The notes under the pieces: model-generated
Told to the model about the DNA's origin: nothing
Databases searched by the model: none
What the model saw: only the letters and a program-made list of their open reading frames with translations
Origin: Occultella glacieicola
Lineage (GTDB): Bacteria > Actinomycetota > Actinomycetes > Actinomycetales > Beutenbergiaceae
DNA length: 64,000 nt
Reading direction: 5' to 3'
Assembly: GCF_004353825.1 (NCBI RefSeq)
Contig: NZ_SMNA01000002.1
Coordinates: forward strand, 310,001-374,000
Program-made: the position numbers and the translations under genes
In this document: positions 33,267 to 43,825 of the stretch, piece after piece
Numbering within the stretch: position 1 is the first letter of the stretch
Layout of the letters: every line of letters begins with the position of its first letter

Positions 33267-34688
33267 ATGAGTGCCCCTGCCCAGCCGCCGGAGGCGTGGA
33301 CGAGCCGGGTCACGCCGAATGCGGTCGACGCCGTGCTCGCCGCCGTCGCGGTGCTCGTGGTCGGACTGCCGTCCCTCGCGCTGTCGGCAGCCTTCGGGTA
33401 CCCGACGGCCGGCGCGATCGTCGGCGGCCTGGCCTCCCTCGTGATGCCGGCCGCGGTCGGCTGGCGACGCAGCCACCCGGTGCCGTCGGCCGTCGCCGTG
33501 TACGCGGCGGCTCTGGTCCACGTCGTCGCCGGGGCACCCTTGATCTTCGCGGACTCGATGATCTTCGTGGCCCTGTACTCGGTCACCGTCTACGGGCCGA
33601 TCTGGGCACGGCGCACGGCGCTCGGGTCGGCACTGTTCGGGTGTCTGATCCTGAGCCTGCTGTTCTCGACCACGTCCGGGCAGGCGCCGCTCGACTCGCT
33701 GGTGACCGCCGGGGCGGCGATGGCGTTCCTGTCCGCGCTCGTGATGATCACCTGGGCGATCGCGATGGTGCGCAAGTCGCGCGTGGACCGCGTGGAGTCG
33801 CTCGCCGAGCGGGCGGCCCGTCTCGAGATCGAACGCGACCAGCAGGCGCAGATCGCCACGGCCGCCGAGCGGGCCCGGATCGCCCGCGAGATGCATGACA
33901 TCGTGGCGCACTCGCTGTCCGTGGTCATCGCCCAGGCCGACGGCGGCCGGTACGCCGCGCCCGCGGACCCGGAGGCGGCCACCCGTGCCCTCACCACCAT
34001 CTCCGAGACCGGGCGGGCCGCCCTGGCGGACATGCGCCGGATCCTCGGCGTGCTGCGCAATGACGAGGCACGCGAGGGCGACCTCATCCCCCAGCCGGAC
34101 GACTCGAACCTGGACACGCTCGCCGAGCATGTCCGCGACACCGGCCTGCAGGTCTCCGTGGTCCGGGTGGGCGTGGCTCGGGCGATGCCGCCCGGCGCGG
34201 GCCTGACCGTCTACCGGATCGCCCAGGAGGCGCTCACGAACATCCTCAAGCACGCCGGTCCGGGCGCGCATGCGACCCTCCTGGTCCAGTGGACCCCGGT
34301 CGGTCTGGTGCTCCAGATCGATGACGACGGTCGGGGTGCCGCCGCGTCCAGCGACGGCGCCGGTCACGGGCTGCTCGGCATGCGCGAGCGCACCGCGATG
34401 CTCGGCGGCACCCTCGCCGCCGGCCCGCGGGCCGGCGGCGGGTACCGGGTCCGCGCCGAGATCCCCCTTCCCGGCGGTCACGGGCCGCAGCCGACCCCGG
34501 CGACGGCGCCACTGGCCCCCGCCTCGCGGCCCCCCCTCCCGCCGGCGGCCGGGTCGAGCCCCGCGACGGCGCCACCCAACCCGGTTGCGCCGCCGACACC
34601 GACGACGTGGGTCGGGCCGGCGCCGACTCCCCCACCAGGGCCCCCGGGCCCACCCGATCCGAACCCAGTGAAGGGCCCCACCGCATGA
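33267..34688 (+). CDS. NarL-type sensor histidine kinase (HisKA_3)
   Basis: Encodes 473 residues. Several membrane helices fill the first 165 residues with almost no extracellular loop, as in intramembrane-sensing kinases. The phospho-acceptor His lies in IAREMHDIVAHSLSVV, and the ATP-binding domain has RIAQEALTNILKHA and GLLGMRERTAMLGG. About 70 Pro/Ala-rich residues follow the catalytic domain, which is unusual. ATG 33267 lies 6 nt after TAGGCT (leaderless). ATGA overlap with the response regulator. Confidence 0.87.
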   Translation: MSAPAQPPEAWTSRVTPNAVDAVLAAVAVLVVGLPSLALSAAFGYPTAGAIVGGLASLVMPAAVGWRRSHPVPSAVAVYAAALVHVVAGAPLIFADSMIFVALYSVTVYGPIWARRTALGSALFGCLILSLLFSTTSGQAPLDSLVTAGAAMAFLSALVMITWAIAMVRKSRVDRVESLAERAARLEIERDQQAQIATAAERARIAREMHDIVAHSLSVVIAQADGGRYAAPADPEAATRALTTISETGRAALADMRRILGVLRNDEAREGDLIPQPDDSNLDTLAEHVRDTGLQVSVVRVGVARAMPPGAGLTVYRIAQEALTNILKHAGPGAHATLLVQWTPVGLVLQIDDDGRGAAASSDGAGHGLLGMRERTAMLGGTLAAGPRAGGGYRVRAEIPLPGGHGPQPTPATAPLAPASRPPLPPAAGSSPATAPPNPVAPPTPTTWVGPAPTPPPGPPGPPDPNPVKGPTA

Positions 34689-35398
34689 CGCTCGACGGCG
34701 ACTCCTCCGACGTCCCCACCGCACCGATCCGTGTCGCGCTCGTCGACGACCAGCAGCTCGTCAGGGCCGGGTTCGCCCTGGTGATCAACTCCCAGCCGGA
34801 CCTCGAGGTCGTTCTCGAGGCCAGCGACGGCGCCCAGGCGCTACGGCTGCTCACCTCCCACGAGGTGGACGTGGTACTCATGGACGTCCGGATGCCGCAG
34901 ATGGACGGCCTGGCCGCCACCGCCGCACTGACCGACCCGGACACCCACCGGCAGGGCAGCGTCCCGAAGGTGGTCATCCTCACCACGTTCGACCTCGACG
35001 AGTACGTCCTGCGCGCCATCAAGGCCGGCGCGAGCGGGTTCCTGCTCAAGGACACCCCACCGGAGGAGATGCTCGCCGCGATCCGCACCGTGCACCACGG
35101 GGACGCGGTGATCGCCCCCTCCAGCACCCGGCGACTGATCGAGCACCTCGCGACAGTGCTCCCGGACGAGCAGAAGGCGCCCGCCGCCGTCCTCGACGCC
35201 CTCACCGACCGCGAGCGGGAGGTCCTGGTCCTGATGGCCCGCGGGCGTACGAACACCGAGATCGCCCGCGACCTGTTCGTGGCCGAGGCCACGGTGAAGA
35301 CGCACGTCGGTCGCGTGCTCGCGAAGCTCGGCGTCCGCGACCGCGTCCAGGCCGTGGTGACCGCCTACGAGACCGGACTGGTCAGCCCAGGCGCCTGA
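34685..35398 (+). CDS. LuxR/NarL-family response regulator
   Basis: Encodes 237 residues. Receiver domain with acidic pocket VALVDDQQ, phospho-acceptor Asp in VVLMDVRMPQMDG and Lys in GFLLKDTPPEEM. C-terminal LuxR helix-turn-helix with LTDREREVLVLMARGRTN and VAEATVKTHVGRVLAKL. Partner of the kinase just upstream. It probably controls the ABC exporter that follows, as in many actinobacterial loci for cell-envelope or peptide stress. Confidence 0.9.
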   Translation: MTLDGDSSDVPTAPIRVALVDDQQLVRAGFALVINSQPDLEVVLEASDGAQALRLLTSHEVDVVLMDVRMPQMDGLAATAALTDPDTHRQGSVPKVVILTTFDLDEYVLRAIKAGASGFLLKDTPPEEMLAAIRTVHHGDAVIAPSSTRRLIEHLATVLPDEQKAPAAVLDALTDREREVLVLMARGRTNTEIARDLFVAEATVKTHVGRVLAKLGVRDRVQAVVTAYETGLVSPGA

Positions 35399-35489
35399 CG
35401 CCGTCGGGCCGGGTCCACCCACGGGATGATCCGCGAACCCACCCGGGGCGCGACGCGGGCGGCACCCGCCCGCTCGTAGGTTCGTGAAC

Positions 35490-36263
35490 ATGACCTCACC
35501 AGTGCCTGCCAGCGAATCCACGAGTGCCGTGCGCGCCGTCGACCTGACCAAGATCTACGGCGAGGGCGAGGTGGCCGTGACCGCCCTCGACCACGTCGAC
35601 GTCACCTTCGACCGCGGCGTCTTCACGGCGATCATGGGCCCGAGCGGGTCCGGCAAGTCCACGCTGATGCATCTGCTCGCGGGCCTGGACAGCGCCACCT
35701 CCGGCCAGGTGATCCTCGGTGACGTCGACATCACCACACTCACCGACAAGCAGCTGACGATCCTGCGCCGCGAGCGCGTCGGGTTCGTGTTCCAGTCCTT
35801 CAACCTGCTGCCGATGTTCACGGCCGAGCAGAACATCGCGCTCCCCTCCGAGCTGGCCAACAGCGCCGCGGATCCCGCGTGGCTGGACCTGCTCGTGGAC
35901 ACCTTCGGGCTGCGGGACCGGCTCACCCACAAGCCCCACCAGCTCTCCGGAGGGCAGCAGCAGCGCGTCGCCATCGCCCGCGCGCTGAGCACCCGACCGC
36001 ACGTGATCTTCGCCGACGAGCCGACCGGCAATCTCGACTCCCGCTCCGGCGCGGAGGTGCTCTCGTTCCTGCGCCGCTCGGTGCGCGAACTCGGCCAGAC
36101 CATCGTCATGGTCACGCACGACCCCACCGCGGCCGCGTACGCGGACCGGGTCGTGATGCTCGCCGACGGCCGCATCGCCGGCACGATCGAGGACCCCACC
36201 CCGGAGTCGGTCCTGGCCGGCCTCGACGCGCTCCGCGGGCTCGAGACCCAGGTGGCCCGCTGA
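35490..36263 (+). CDS. MacB/LolD-type ABC transporter ATPase
   Basis: Encodes 257 residues. Walker [10 protein letters not shown], signature LSGGQQQRV, Walker [14 protein letters not shown] and the H-loop [21 protein letters not shown] is typical of LolD/MacB-like exporters. It has its own TAGGTT box 7 nt before ATG 35490; a GTG at 35484 is also open. TGATG overlap with its permease. Confidence 0.88.
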   Translation: MTSPVPASESTSAVRAVDLTKIYGEGEVAVTALDHVDVTFDRGVFTAIMGPSGSGKSTLMHLLAGLDSATSGQVILGDVDITTLTDKQLTILRRERVGFVFQSFNLLPMFTAEQNIALPSELANSAADPAWLDLLVDTFGLRDRLTHKPHQLSGGQQQRVAIARALSTRPHVIFADEPTGNLDSRSGAEVLSFLRRSVRELGQTIVMVTHDPTAAAYADRVVMLADGRIAGTIEDPTPESVLAGLDALRGLETQVAR

Positions 36264-38863
36264 TGCTACGACTGACGCTGGCGCAGATGCGCACGTCCGC
36301 CGGCAGGCTGGCCGCCGCGGGCATCGCGATCGTGCTCGGCACCGCGTTCGTGGCGGTGACCCTGCTCGCCTCGGCCACCCTGGAGCAGACGACCCACAAC
36401 GCGGTCACCGCGCAGCTCGCGGACGCCGACCTCGTGGTCAACGACTCCACCTGGAGCCTGGACGCCGACGAGCTCGACCGGATCCGGCGAGCCGACGGCG
36501 TGGCCGCAGCCGACCCGACGTCCTCCTTCTCGGTCGAGGTCGACGCCGGTGGACGCACCGAGTGGCTGAACGTGGGCGCCGTAGCCGGCGACCCGCGGCT
36601 GTCCCCGGCCGTCTACACCCAGGGGTCCGCACCGGCGGCGCCCGGGGAGATGTCGCTCGGCGTCGGCATCGCCGAGCGGCTCGCCGTGCAGCCCGGTGAC
36701 GCGGTCGAGGTGACCTGGGAGTCGTGGGTCCCCGACGCCGAGGACCCCGAGGACGGTGTCTGGGCACCGCATGCGCAGACCGTCCGGATCACCGGCCTGA
36801 TCGAGGAGAACAGCGGCCTCGCCTACGGCTCCCCGAACGCGTACGTGCCCGCGGACGAGTTCGCCAGATGGGAGGGCACGACGTACCCCGACGACGCCGC
36901 CGCGACCTGGTCCTCGATCCTGATCGCTCTCGAGGACGGCGCGGACGTCGAGGCGACCCGCGCGGTCATCGCCGCAGAACTGGCCCCTGACAGTTCGGCC
37001 GAGGTCCTCACCGTGGCCGAACAGGCCGAACGCAAGACGGCGGAGATCACCGGCAACGAGGTCACGTTCGTGGTGCTGCCGCTGGGTTTCGCGGCCGTTG
37101 CGCTCGCCGTCGCCGCGCTCGTCATCGCGAACACGTTCCAGGTGCTGGTGGCCCAGCGCACCCGGAGCCTGGCCCTGCTGCGGTGCGTCGGCGCCACGAA
37201 GGAGCAGGTCCGCTCGACCGTCCTCATCGAGGCGATCGTGGTCGGCCTGGCGTCCTCGATCGCCGGTCTCGTCCTCGGCACGGTCCTGATGGCCGTCGGG
37301 CTCGCCGTGTTGGCCGGGCTGAACCTGGACGTCCCGCTCGACCGCACGCTGCACCTGAACGCGCTCAGCGTGCTGGCGCCCATCGCCGTCGGCACCGTCG
37401 TGACCGTGCTGGCCGCGCTGGTCCCGGCCCGGATGGCCACCAGGGTGGCGCCGCTGGCGGCCCTGCGCCCGGTCGAGGGCGAGCACACCCGTGGGGCCGG
37501 CCGGATCCGGATGGCGTTCGCACTGGTGCTGGTGGCCGGTGGGGTCGGGTTGCTCGTCCTCGCCGTGGCGATCGCCGGCGGCCTCGGTGGCCTCGCCACG
37601 GACGGGGCGCTGCTCCTCGCCCTCGGCGTCGGGGTGCTCGGTGGGCTGAGCGCCGTGCTCGGCCTGCTCATCGGCACGGTGTTCGTGGTGCCCGCGCTGA
37701 TCCGGCTCGCGGGGCGGGTCCTGTCCCGCTGGGTGCCCGGTCGGATCGCCACTGCGAACGCCGTCCGCAACCCGCGCCGCACCGGCGCGACGGCCAGCGC
37801 CCTGTTCATCGGGGTCGCCCTGGTCACCATGATGTCCACGGGTGCGGCCGCAGCCAAGGACAGCCTTGGGGACGCCCTGGCCACCCAGTACCCGGTGGAC
37901 GTGAGCATCTCGGTCGGTGGCCCCGAGGTGGCCCTGGACGCGGCCCAGGTCAACGTGGTCACCGAGACCGACGGGGTGAGCGCCTCGATCCTGGGGAGCG
38001 TGGCGCCGGTGACCCTCGGGATCGACGGGTCCCAGGAGTGGGTGCAGGCCCAGGCCGTGGACCCCGATGACCTGACCGCCGTGCTCCGAGACCCGGGCGT
38101 GGCCGCCGGTCTGGCCGACGACACGATCGTGATGCCGCGCCTCTACGCCGAGTGGTACGACCTCGCCGACGGCGATCGCGTGAGCGTGACCGCCGAGAAC
38201 GGGTCGGAGGTGGAGCTGACGGCCAGGGTGACCGAACTCGGCGGCGTCGATCCGATGGTCACGCCGGCGGCCTTCGCCGCCCTCGGCCTGCCGTTCGTCG
38301 AGAACACGATGGCCGTACGGCTCGCCGACGACGTCGATGCCGTCGAGGTGATCGGCGAGATCCAGTCCGCGCTCACCGACCTCTCCGCGACGACCGACGC
38401 ACCGACCGCCTCCGTGGCCGGGGCCGCCGTCGAGCGCGCCGCCTACACCTCCGTGGTGGACACGCTGCTCGCCGTGGTCCTCGGGATGCTCGCCGTCTCG
38501 GTCGTGATCGCCCTGGTCGGGGTCGCGAACACGCTGTCCCTGTCGGTGTTGGAACGACGGCGGGAGTCGGCCCTGCTGCGCGCGATGGGCCTGACCAGGG
38601 GTCAACTGCGGGGCATGCTCGCCGTGGAGGGCGTTCTGATCGCCGGTGCCGGCGCCGCGCTCGGGATCGTCGCCGGGCTGGGCTTCGGCTGGGCCGGCAC
38701 CGCCGTGATCCTGTCCACGGTGGGCGAGGTCACCCTGGCCGTGCCGTGGCGCGACATCGCGATGGTGGCCCTGGTCGCGGTGCTGGCCGGGCTGGGAGCC
38801 TCGGTGCTGCCCGCCCGCACCGCCGTGCGCACGCCGCCGGTCGCCGCACTCGCGATGGACTGA
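36263..38863 (+). CDS. FtsX-like ABC transporter permease (MacB/mechanotransmission type)
   Basis: Encodes 866 residues. N-terminal helix, large extracellular domain, three-helix FtsX core (about 265-395, including [20 protein letters not shown]), two or three middle helices, a second extracellular domain and a second FtsX core with [20 protein letters not shown]. The long duplicated form is common in actinobacteria. It probably exports or senses peptides or lipids with the upstream ATPase; substrate unknown. A strong terminator follows. Confidence 0.86.
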   Translation: MLRLTLAQMRTSAGRLAAAGIAIVLGTAFVAVTLLASATLEQTTHNAVTAQLADADLVVNDSTWSLDADELDRIRRADGVAAADPTSSFSVEVDAGGRTEWLNVGAVAGDPRLSPAVYTQGSAPAAPGEMSLGVGIAERLAVQPGDAVEVTWESWVPDAEDPEDGVWAPHAQTVRITGLIEENSGLAYGSPNAYVPADEFARWEGTTYPDDAAATWSSILIALEDGADVEATRAVIAAELAPDSSAEVLTVAEQAERKTAEITGNEVTFVVLPLGFAAVALAVAALVIANTFQVLVAQRTRSLALLRCVGATKEQVRSTVLIEAIVVGLASSIAGLVLGTVLMAVGLAVLAGLNLDVPLDRTLHLNALSVLAPIAVGTVVTVLAALVPARMATRVAPLAALRPVEGEHTRGAGRIRMAFALVLVAGGVGLLVLAVAIAGGLGGLATDGALLLALGVGVLGGLSAVLGLLIGTVFVVPALIRLAGRVLSRWVPGRIATANAVRNPRRTGATASALFIGVALVTMMSTGAAAAKDSLGDALATQYPVDVSISVGGPEVALDAAQVNVVTETDGVSASILGSVAPVTLGIDGSQEWVQAQAVDPDDLTAVLRDPGVAAGLADDTIVMPRLYAEWYDLADGDRVSVTAENGSEVELTARVTELGGVDPMVTPAAFAALGLPFVENTMAVRLADDVDAVEVIGEIQSALTDLSATTDAPTASVAGAAVERAAYTSVVDTLLAVVLGMLAVSVVIALVGVANTLSLSVLERRRESALLRAMGLTRGQLRGMLAVEGVLIAGAGAALGIVAGLGFGWAGTAVILSTVGEVTLAVPWRDIAMVALVAVLAGLGASVLPARTAVRTPPVAALAMD

Positions 38864-38881
38864 GCCGGGTCCTGCCGAACG

Positions 38882-38924
38882 CCTGCCCGGCACCGGGTCC
38901 GGAGGGGATCCGGTGCCGGGCAGG
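38882..38924. terminator. Bidirectional terminator between the FtsX and DoxX-like genes
   Basis: A perfect 15-bp inverted repeat (38882-38896 against 38910-38924) with a 13-nt loop between convergent genes. Confidence 0.75.
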
Positions 38925-38930
38925 AGCCGC

Positions 38931-39323
38931 TCACCGGGGGTCGGCGGCGGCCCGAAGGGCCAGCATCACCAGCGGCACCTGCAGGGGCAGCCGCGCCCAC
39001 GCGATCGCTCGCGCTCGAGCGCTGCGGCCCCGCAGGATCCGCACGGTGCGCACATTCGCCGGAAAGACGGCCACCAGGAACGCCGCCGACGCCAGCCCGG
39101 CAACCCGGCGCGTGCGCCGGTTCCACACGGCGCCGGCCAGGACGAGTTCGGTGAGGCCGGAGCCGATCGTCCACGCACGGGCCGGCCCGGGCAGCGTCCG
39201 GGGCACGATGGCATCGAAGGTCCGGGGCCGGATCAGGTGGGTCAGGCCGGTCACGACGAACGTCGCCGACAGCAGGGCGGCCGGGCCGGGGGTGATGCGC
39301 GCGCGGGATGCGTCGGATGCCAT
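38931..39323 (-). CDS. DoxX-like small membrane protein
   Basis: Encodes 130 residues with four predicted helices. LLSATFVVTGLTHLIRPRTF and SGLTELVLAGAVWNRRTRR resemble the DoxX/DoxD-like group. Function unknown; some relatives act in redox stress. A TAGGCT box lies 8 nt before the ATG, so it may be leaderless. Confidence 0.65.
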   Translation of the reverse strand: MASDASRARITPGPAALLSATFVVTGLTHLIRPRTFDAIVPRTLPGPARAWTIGSGLTELVLAGAVWNRRTRRVAGLASAAFLVAVFPANVRTVRILRGRSARARAIAWARLPLQVPLVMLALRAAADPR

Positions 39324-39345
39324 GGGCGCCCAGCCTACGTCGGCC

Positions 39346-41370
39346 TCAACCGCCGGCGACCACCCCGAGGACGGCCGGCCCGTAGCGAGCCAGTTTCGCC
39401 TCCCCCACGCCGGAGATCCCGCTCAGGACCGCCTCATCGGCCGGGCGGGCTTGCGCGATCCCGGCCAGCGTGGCGTCGTTGAACACCACGTAGGCGGGCA
39501 CACCCTGCTCCTTGGCGACCTCCGCCCGCCAGGTGCGCAACCGCTGGAACAGCTCCTGCGCCGTGTCATCGAGGTCCAGTGCGGCGCCGCCCTTGGCCTT
39601 CGCGGCCCGCGGTGCCCGGCTGCGCTCCGGCTCGATGCGCAGCATCACCTCCCGGCGGCCGCCGAGCACGTCGGCGGCGGCCTCGGTCAGGGCGAGCACG
39701 CCGTACTCCCCCTGCACCTGCAGCAGGCCCTGCGCGAGCAGCTGGCGCACCACCCCACGCCACTCGGCGTCACCGAGCTCGGTACCGATCCCGAACGTGC
39801 TGAGCTCGGTGTGCCGGAACTTGACCATCCGTTCGGTCTCCCGGCCGAGCAGGATGTCGACGAGGTGCCCGGCTCCGAACTGTTGGCCGCGTTCGCGCTG
39901 CAGCCGCAGGATCGTGGACATCACCTTCTGCGCCGGCACCGTGCCGTCGAAGGACTTCGGCGGGGACAGGCAGGTGTCGCAGTTCCCGCACGGGCCCGCG
40001 CCGGACTCGCCGAAGTAGGCGAGCAACTGCTGCCGACGGCACCGCACGGTCTCGCAGAGGGCGAGCATCGCGTCCAGATGCAGCGACTGGGCCCGCTTGC
40101 GCTGGGCGTCTCCCTCGCCGTCGGCGATCATCCGGCGCTGCTGGACGACGTCCTGAAGACCGTAGGCGAGCCATGCCGTGGACGGCAGGCCGTCCCGCCC
40201 GGCCCGGCCGGTCTCCTGGTAGTACCCCTCGACGCTCTTGGGCAGGTCGAGGTGCGCCACGAACCGCACGTCCGGTTTGTCGATGCCCATCCCGAACGCG
40301 ATCGTGGCGACCATGATGACGCCCTCCTCGCGGAGGAACCGGGACTGGTTCGCGGCCCGCTGCTGCGCCGGGAGTCCCGCGTGGTACGGGAGCGCGGCGT
40401 GCCCCTGACCCGCGAGCCACTCGGCGGTGCGCTCCACGGAGGCCCGGCTGAGGCAGTAGACGATGCCGGCCTCCCCCGGGTAGGACTCGATGAGCCGCAA
40501 CAGCTGGGGCCGCGCCTGGGCCTTCGGGGTGATCCGGTACTGGATGTTCGGCCGGTCGAAGCTGGACACGAACACCCGGGCATCGCCGAGGTCGAGGTTC
40601 GTGACGATCTCGGCGCGGGTGGCCTCGGTGGCGGTCGCGGTGAGCGCGATCCGCGGCACGTCCGGCCACCGCTCGTGCAGCATCGAGAGCCCGAGGTAGT
40701 CCGGTCGGAAGTCGTGCCCCCATTGCGCCACGCAGTGTGCCTCGTCGATCGCGAACAGCGCGATCCGGGCCGCGTCGAGCAGGCCGGCGGCCGCGGTCAG
40801 GCGCTCCGGGGCGAGGTAGAGCAGGTCGATCTCCCCGGTGAGCAGCCGCTCCTCGGTGTCGCGCCGCTCGGCGGCCGACTGCGTCGAGTTCAGGAACGCC
40901 GCCCGCACGCCCAGCAGCGCCAGGGCCTCCACCTGGTCATGCATCAGGGCGATCAGCGGGCTGATCACCACGCCGGTGCCCTCCCGGACCAGGGCCGGGA
41001 TCTGGTAGCACAGGCTCTTGCCGCCGCCTGTCGGCATCAGCACGAGGGCGTCACCGCCGGCCACCACGGTGTCGATGATCTCCGCCTGGTCGCCGCGGAA
41101 GGCGTCATATCCCCAGACGGCGGAGAGCGCCTCGAGGGGCGAGCTCGCCGTGGGCGGGGCAGCCCGGGGCGCACCCGCCGGCGGCCGGGGCGCGACGGCC
41201 GGCCGGCCGGGCGCGACGCCGGCCCGCCCGGTGGCCGCGACCAGCCGGCCGGGCTCCGGCGCGTCCCAGTCGCTCAGGTACTCCGGTGGCGGCGGGTCGT
41301 CCCAGTCCGGCGGCGGCTCGCCCCACGGGTCCTCGGTCGGCGACTCGTCGCTCCTGCGCTCCTCAACCAC
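39346..41370 (-). CDS. recQ: ATP-dependent DNA helicase RecQ
   Basis: Encodes 674 residues. A 75-residue Pro/Ala-rich N-terminal extension precedes the helicase core: Walker [17 protein letters not shown] box [15 protein letters not shown], motif IV-VI region with [10 protein letters not shown]. Zinc-binding cysteines lie in CRRQQLL ... CGNCDTC, then a winged helix and a C-terminal HRDC domain ([16 protein letters not shown]). It unwinds branched DNA in recombination and fork repair. GTG 41370 lies 6 nt after TAGGCT, a leaderless start. Confidence 0.93.
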   Translation of the reverse strand: MVEERRSDESPTEDPWGEPPPDWDDPPPPEYLSDWDAPEPGRLVAATGRAGVAPGRPAVAPRPPAGAPRAAPPTASSPLEALSAVWGYDAFRGDQAEIIDTVVAGGDALVLMPTGGGKSLCYQIPALVREGTGVVISPLIALMHDQVEALALLGVRAAFLNSTQSAAERRDTEERLLTGEIDLLYLAPERLTAAAGLLDAARIALFAIDEAHCVAQWGHDFRPDYLGLSMLHERWPDVPRIALTATATEATRAEIVTNLDLGDARVFVSSFDRPNIQYRITPKAQARPQLLRLIESYPGEAGIVYCLSRASVERTAEWLAGQGHAALPYHAGLPAQQRAANQSRFLREEGVIMVATIAFGMGIDKPDVRFVAHLDLPKSVEGYYQETGRAGRDGLPSTAWLAYGLQDVVQQRRMIADGEGDAQRKRAQSLHLDAMLALCETVRCRRQQLLAYFGESGAGPCGNCDTCLSPPKSFDGTVPAQKVMSTILRLQRERGQQFGAGHLVDILLGRETERMVKFRHTELSTFGIGTELGDAEWRGVVRQLLAQGLLQVQGEYGVLALTEAAADVLGGRREVMLRIEPERSRAPRAAKAKGGAALDLDDTAQELFQRLRTWRAEVAKEQGVPAYVVFNDATLAGIAQARPADEAVLSGISGVGEAKLARYGPAVLGVVAGG

Positions 41371-41410
41371 CCGGCCAGCCTATGCGCCGGGCCCGACGGT
41401 CGGCGCCGGC

Positions 41411-43129
41411 CTACCTCCTGCTCGCCAGCGAGGTCCCGTCCACGGCGGAAGGGTCCGGCGCACTCACCGCGGCGCCACCGGCGACCGGTCGCGCGGAGGC
41501 CGACCGATGCGGCCCCGGCGCCGAGGTCTGCGTCCCCTCCGCGAGCTCGGCCGGCACCGGGGCCTCGGCGGGCACCGTGGACTCGACCTGGACCTCCCGC
41601 TCGATCCGGGTCGCCAGCGGCTTCTCCTCGATGAAGCACAGCAGGATCGCCGCGAGCACCGCGAGCGGTGCGATGACCAGGTAGATCGGTGTCAGGGCGT
41701 CGTTGTAGGCCTCCACGATCGGGATCCGCAACCCGTCGTCGAGGTGCTTGACCACGTCCGGGGTGAGCGCGTTCACGCCGCCGTCCACGGCCGCGTCGGC
41801 TCCCGGCAGTCGCTCGGTCAGCAGGCCGAGCAGCCGGGCCGAGAAGACGCTCCCCACGACGGCCGACCCGAGCGTGCCTCCGATCTGCCGGAAGAAGTTG
41901 TTCGAGGCGGTGGCCGTGCCGACCTGGGTCACCGGGAACGAGTTCTGCACCACCAGGACCAGGATCTGCATGCTGGCGCCCAGGCCCACGCCGAGCACGG
42001 CCAAGTAGGCACAGGCCACCCAGATCGCGGTCTGCGCGGTCAGCGTGGACAGGCCCACCAGCGCGGCCGCGAGCAACACGGCCCCGGCGATCGGCAGCCA
42101 CTTGTACCGTCCGGTGCGGCTCACGTACCAGCCGGACGCCGTGGAGACCAGCAGCATCGATCCCATCATCGGCACCATGAGCAGCCCCGACGCGGTTGCG
42201 TCCTGCCCCGCGACCATCTGGAGGTAGGTGGGCATGTAGCCGAGCACGCCGAACATCCCGATGCCGATGAACAGCCCGGCCACCGTGGTCAGGTTGAAGT
42301 TGCGGTCGGCGAACAGGCGCAGCGGGATGATCGGCTCCCGGGTGCGGCCCTCGACGAACACGAACAGAGCGGCGCTGACCAGGGTGCCGGCGATCAGGCC
42401 GAGGATGAGCGGTGAGTTCCACGCGTAGTGCGACCCACCCCAGGTGCCGAGCAGCACCAGGCACGTCGTGCCGACGGCGATCAGGGCCATCCCGCCGAAG
42501 TCGAGGTGCGGGCGACCGCGGCGCCGCTGCGGCAGCGGCATCAGGAAGAGCGCGGCAGCCAGGGCGGCCAGGCCGAGCGGGATGTTCATCCAGAACGCCC
42601 ACCGCCAGCCGGGGCCCTCCGTGAGCCAACCGCCCAGCAGCGGGCCGGCCACCGAGGAGAACGCGAAGACGCCGCCCATGATCCCCATGTACTTGCCGCG
42701 CTCGCGAGGTGGGACCACGTCGGCGATGATCGCCTGGGACAGGATGATCAGCCCGCCACCGCCGAGACCCTGGATGGTCCGGCCGACGATCAGGCCGGTC
42801 ATGTCGATGGTGAGCGCACTGACCACCGACCCGATCATGAACAGCACGATGGCGCCGACCAGCAGCGGCTTGCGACCGATCAGGTCACCGAGTTTCCCGT
42901 AGACCGGCATCATCACGGTCGAGGCCAGGATGTAGACGGTGATCACCCACACCATCAGGTGGGCACCCTGCAGTTCGCCGACGAGGGTCGGCAGGGCGGT
43001 CGCCAGGATCGTCTGGTTCAGGGACGCGAGCAGCATCGACAGGATCAACCCGGCGAACAACAGCGCCAGAGCACGGCGGTCGAGCAGGGTTCCGGAGGAC
43101 CCACCGGGGGTGGTGGGGGCGGTTGTCAT
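41411..43129 (-). CDS. DHA2-family MFS multidrug exporter (EmrB/QacA type)
   Basis: Encodes 572 residues with 14 predicted helices. Motifs include LDRRALALLFAGLILSMLLA, MPVYGKLGDLIGRKPLL and the motif C-like GPLLGGWLTEGPGWRWAFW. The C-terminal cytoplasmic tail is long and Ala/Pro-rich. It exports hydrophobic drugs by proton antiport. It is transcribed after a TetR regulator with an ATGA overlap, so it is very likely induced by the drugs it exports. Confidence 0.88.
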   Translation of the reverse strand: MTTAPTTPGGSSGTLLDRRALALLFAGLILSMLLASLNQTILATALPTLVGELQGAHLMVWVITVYILASTVMMPVYGKLGDLIGRKPLLVGAIVLFMIGSVVSALTIDMTGLIVGRTIQGLGGGGLIILSQAIIADVVPPRERGKYMGIMGGVFAFSSVAGPLLGGWLTEGPGWRWAFWMNIPLGLAALAAALFLMPLPQRRRGRPHLDFGGMALIAVGTTCLVLLGTWGGSHYAWNSPLILGLIAGTLVSAALFVFVEGRTREPIIPLRLFADRNFNLTTVAGLFIGIGMFGVLGYMPTYLQMVAGQDATASGLLMVPMMGSMLLVSTASGWYVSRTGRYKWLPIAGAVLLAAALVGLSTLTAQTAIWVACAYLAVLGVGLGASMQILVLVVQNSFPVTQVGTATASNNFFRQIGGTLGSAVVGSVFSARLLGLLTERLPGADAAVDGGVNALTPDVVKHLDDGLRIPIVEAYNDALTPIYLVIAPLAVLAAILLCFIEEKPLATRIEREVQVESTVPAEAPVPAELAEGTQTSAPGPHRSASARPVAGGAAVSAPDPSAVDGTSLASRR

Positions 43130-43734
43130 GACTTCGTTACTACCTCTCGGAGCAGGTCCACGGCTTCGTCGAGGACGTCGTCGACGTCGTCTCGAAGGAT
43201 GAAGGTCGGGTCGTTCGTGGCGGCGAAGGTCAGCGCGGCGGAGGCCATCGAGATCAGCATCCGCACGTGTGGTTCGTCGAGCTCGCGCCCGATCACCTGG
43301 GCGATCCGCTCCGTGACGACCTCCGTGACGATCGCCTCGGTCTCCCGGAACGACTCGGTGCGGTGCCGGATCAGTTCCGGGTGCCGGTCGAAGATCTCCC
43401 GGCGGCGGGTGCGGCTCAAGGCACTGCCGGAGGCCGTCCGCGCGACCGCGAGGAGCAGCCGGGTGGTGCGCTTGAGCAGTTGTCCGTCCTGGGGCGCGTC
43501 CAGGAACTCCTGGCGGGTGGCCGGGTCGAGGTGGGGTCGCCGCAGCCCGACGACGGCGTGTTCCTTCGTCGGGAAGTAGTTGAAGAACGTCCGTGTCGAG
43601 ACGTTGGCGCGGGCAGCGATCGCGTCCACGGTCACCGCGGCGAGCCCTCCGGAGAGGACCATCGCCGCCGCCGTCTCGTGCAACGTCCCCCAGGTCTCGG
43701 CGCGCTTACGCTCCCGGAGCGAGGTTTCCTGCAC
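43126..43734 (-). CDS. TetR-family regulator of the DHA2 exporter
   Basis: Encodes 202 residues from a GTG at 43734. The helix-turn-helix is VTVDAIAARANVSTRTFFNYF, with KEHAVVGLR after it. The larger frame to 44631 is only the shadow of the opposite gene. It shares an operon with the exporter. TTGCATGACTGCAA upstream is a likely operator. Confidence 0.82.
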   Translation of the reverse strand: MQETSLRERKRAETWGTLHETAAAMVLSGGLAAVTVDAIAARANVSTRTFFNYFPTKEHAVVGLRRPHLDPATRQEFLDAPQDGQLLKRTTRLLLAVARTASGSALSRTRRREIFDRHPELIRHRTESFRETEAIVTEVVTERIAQVIGRELDEPHVRMLISMASAALTFAATNDPTFILRDDVDDVLDEAVDLLREVVTKS

Positions 43735-43744
43735 CTCTGCATTT

Positions 43745-43758
43745 TTGCATGACTGCAA
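43745..43758. promoter_or_regulatory. Inverted repeat TTGCATGACTGCAA upstream of the TetR gene
   Basis: Five-bp arms with a 4-bp centre lie about 11 bp before the TetR start, in an AT-rich promoter region also facing the divergent EccC-like gene. Likely autoregulatory operator. Confidence 0.45.
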
Positions 43759-43825
43759 TATTCTGACAAGAGCGTCGTCCACAGGGTCTCCGCACGCCCG
43801 ACGGCGGAGCGCGAGCATCGTCGGT

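Noticed and set aside
36266-38893. 875-residue minus-strand ORF
   Set aside because: Antisense shadow of the FtsX-like permease, extremely His/Gly/Asp-rich.
38152-41634. 1160-residue plus-strand ORF
   Set aside because: Antisense to recQ and the DoxX-like gene, low complexity, no motif; recQ on the other strand is unmistakable.
43580-43825. N-terminal extension of the EccC-like ORF
   Set aside because: This part overlaps the divergent tetR gene and its promoter. The FHA domain begins normally after ATG 43826.
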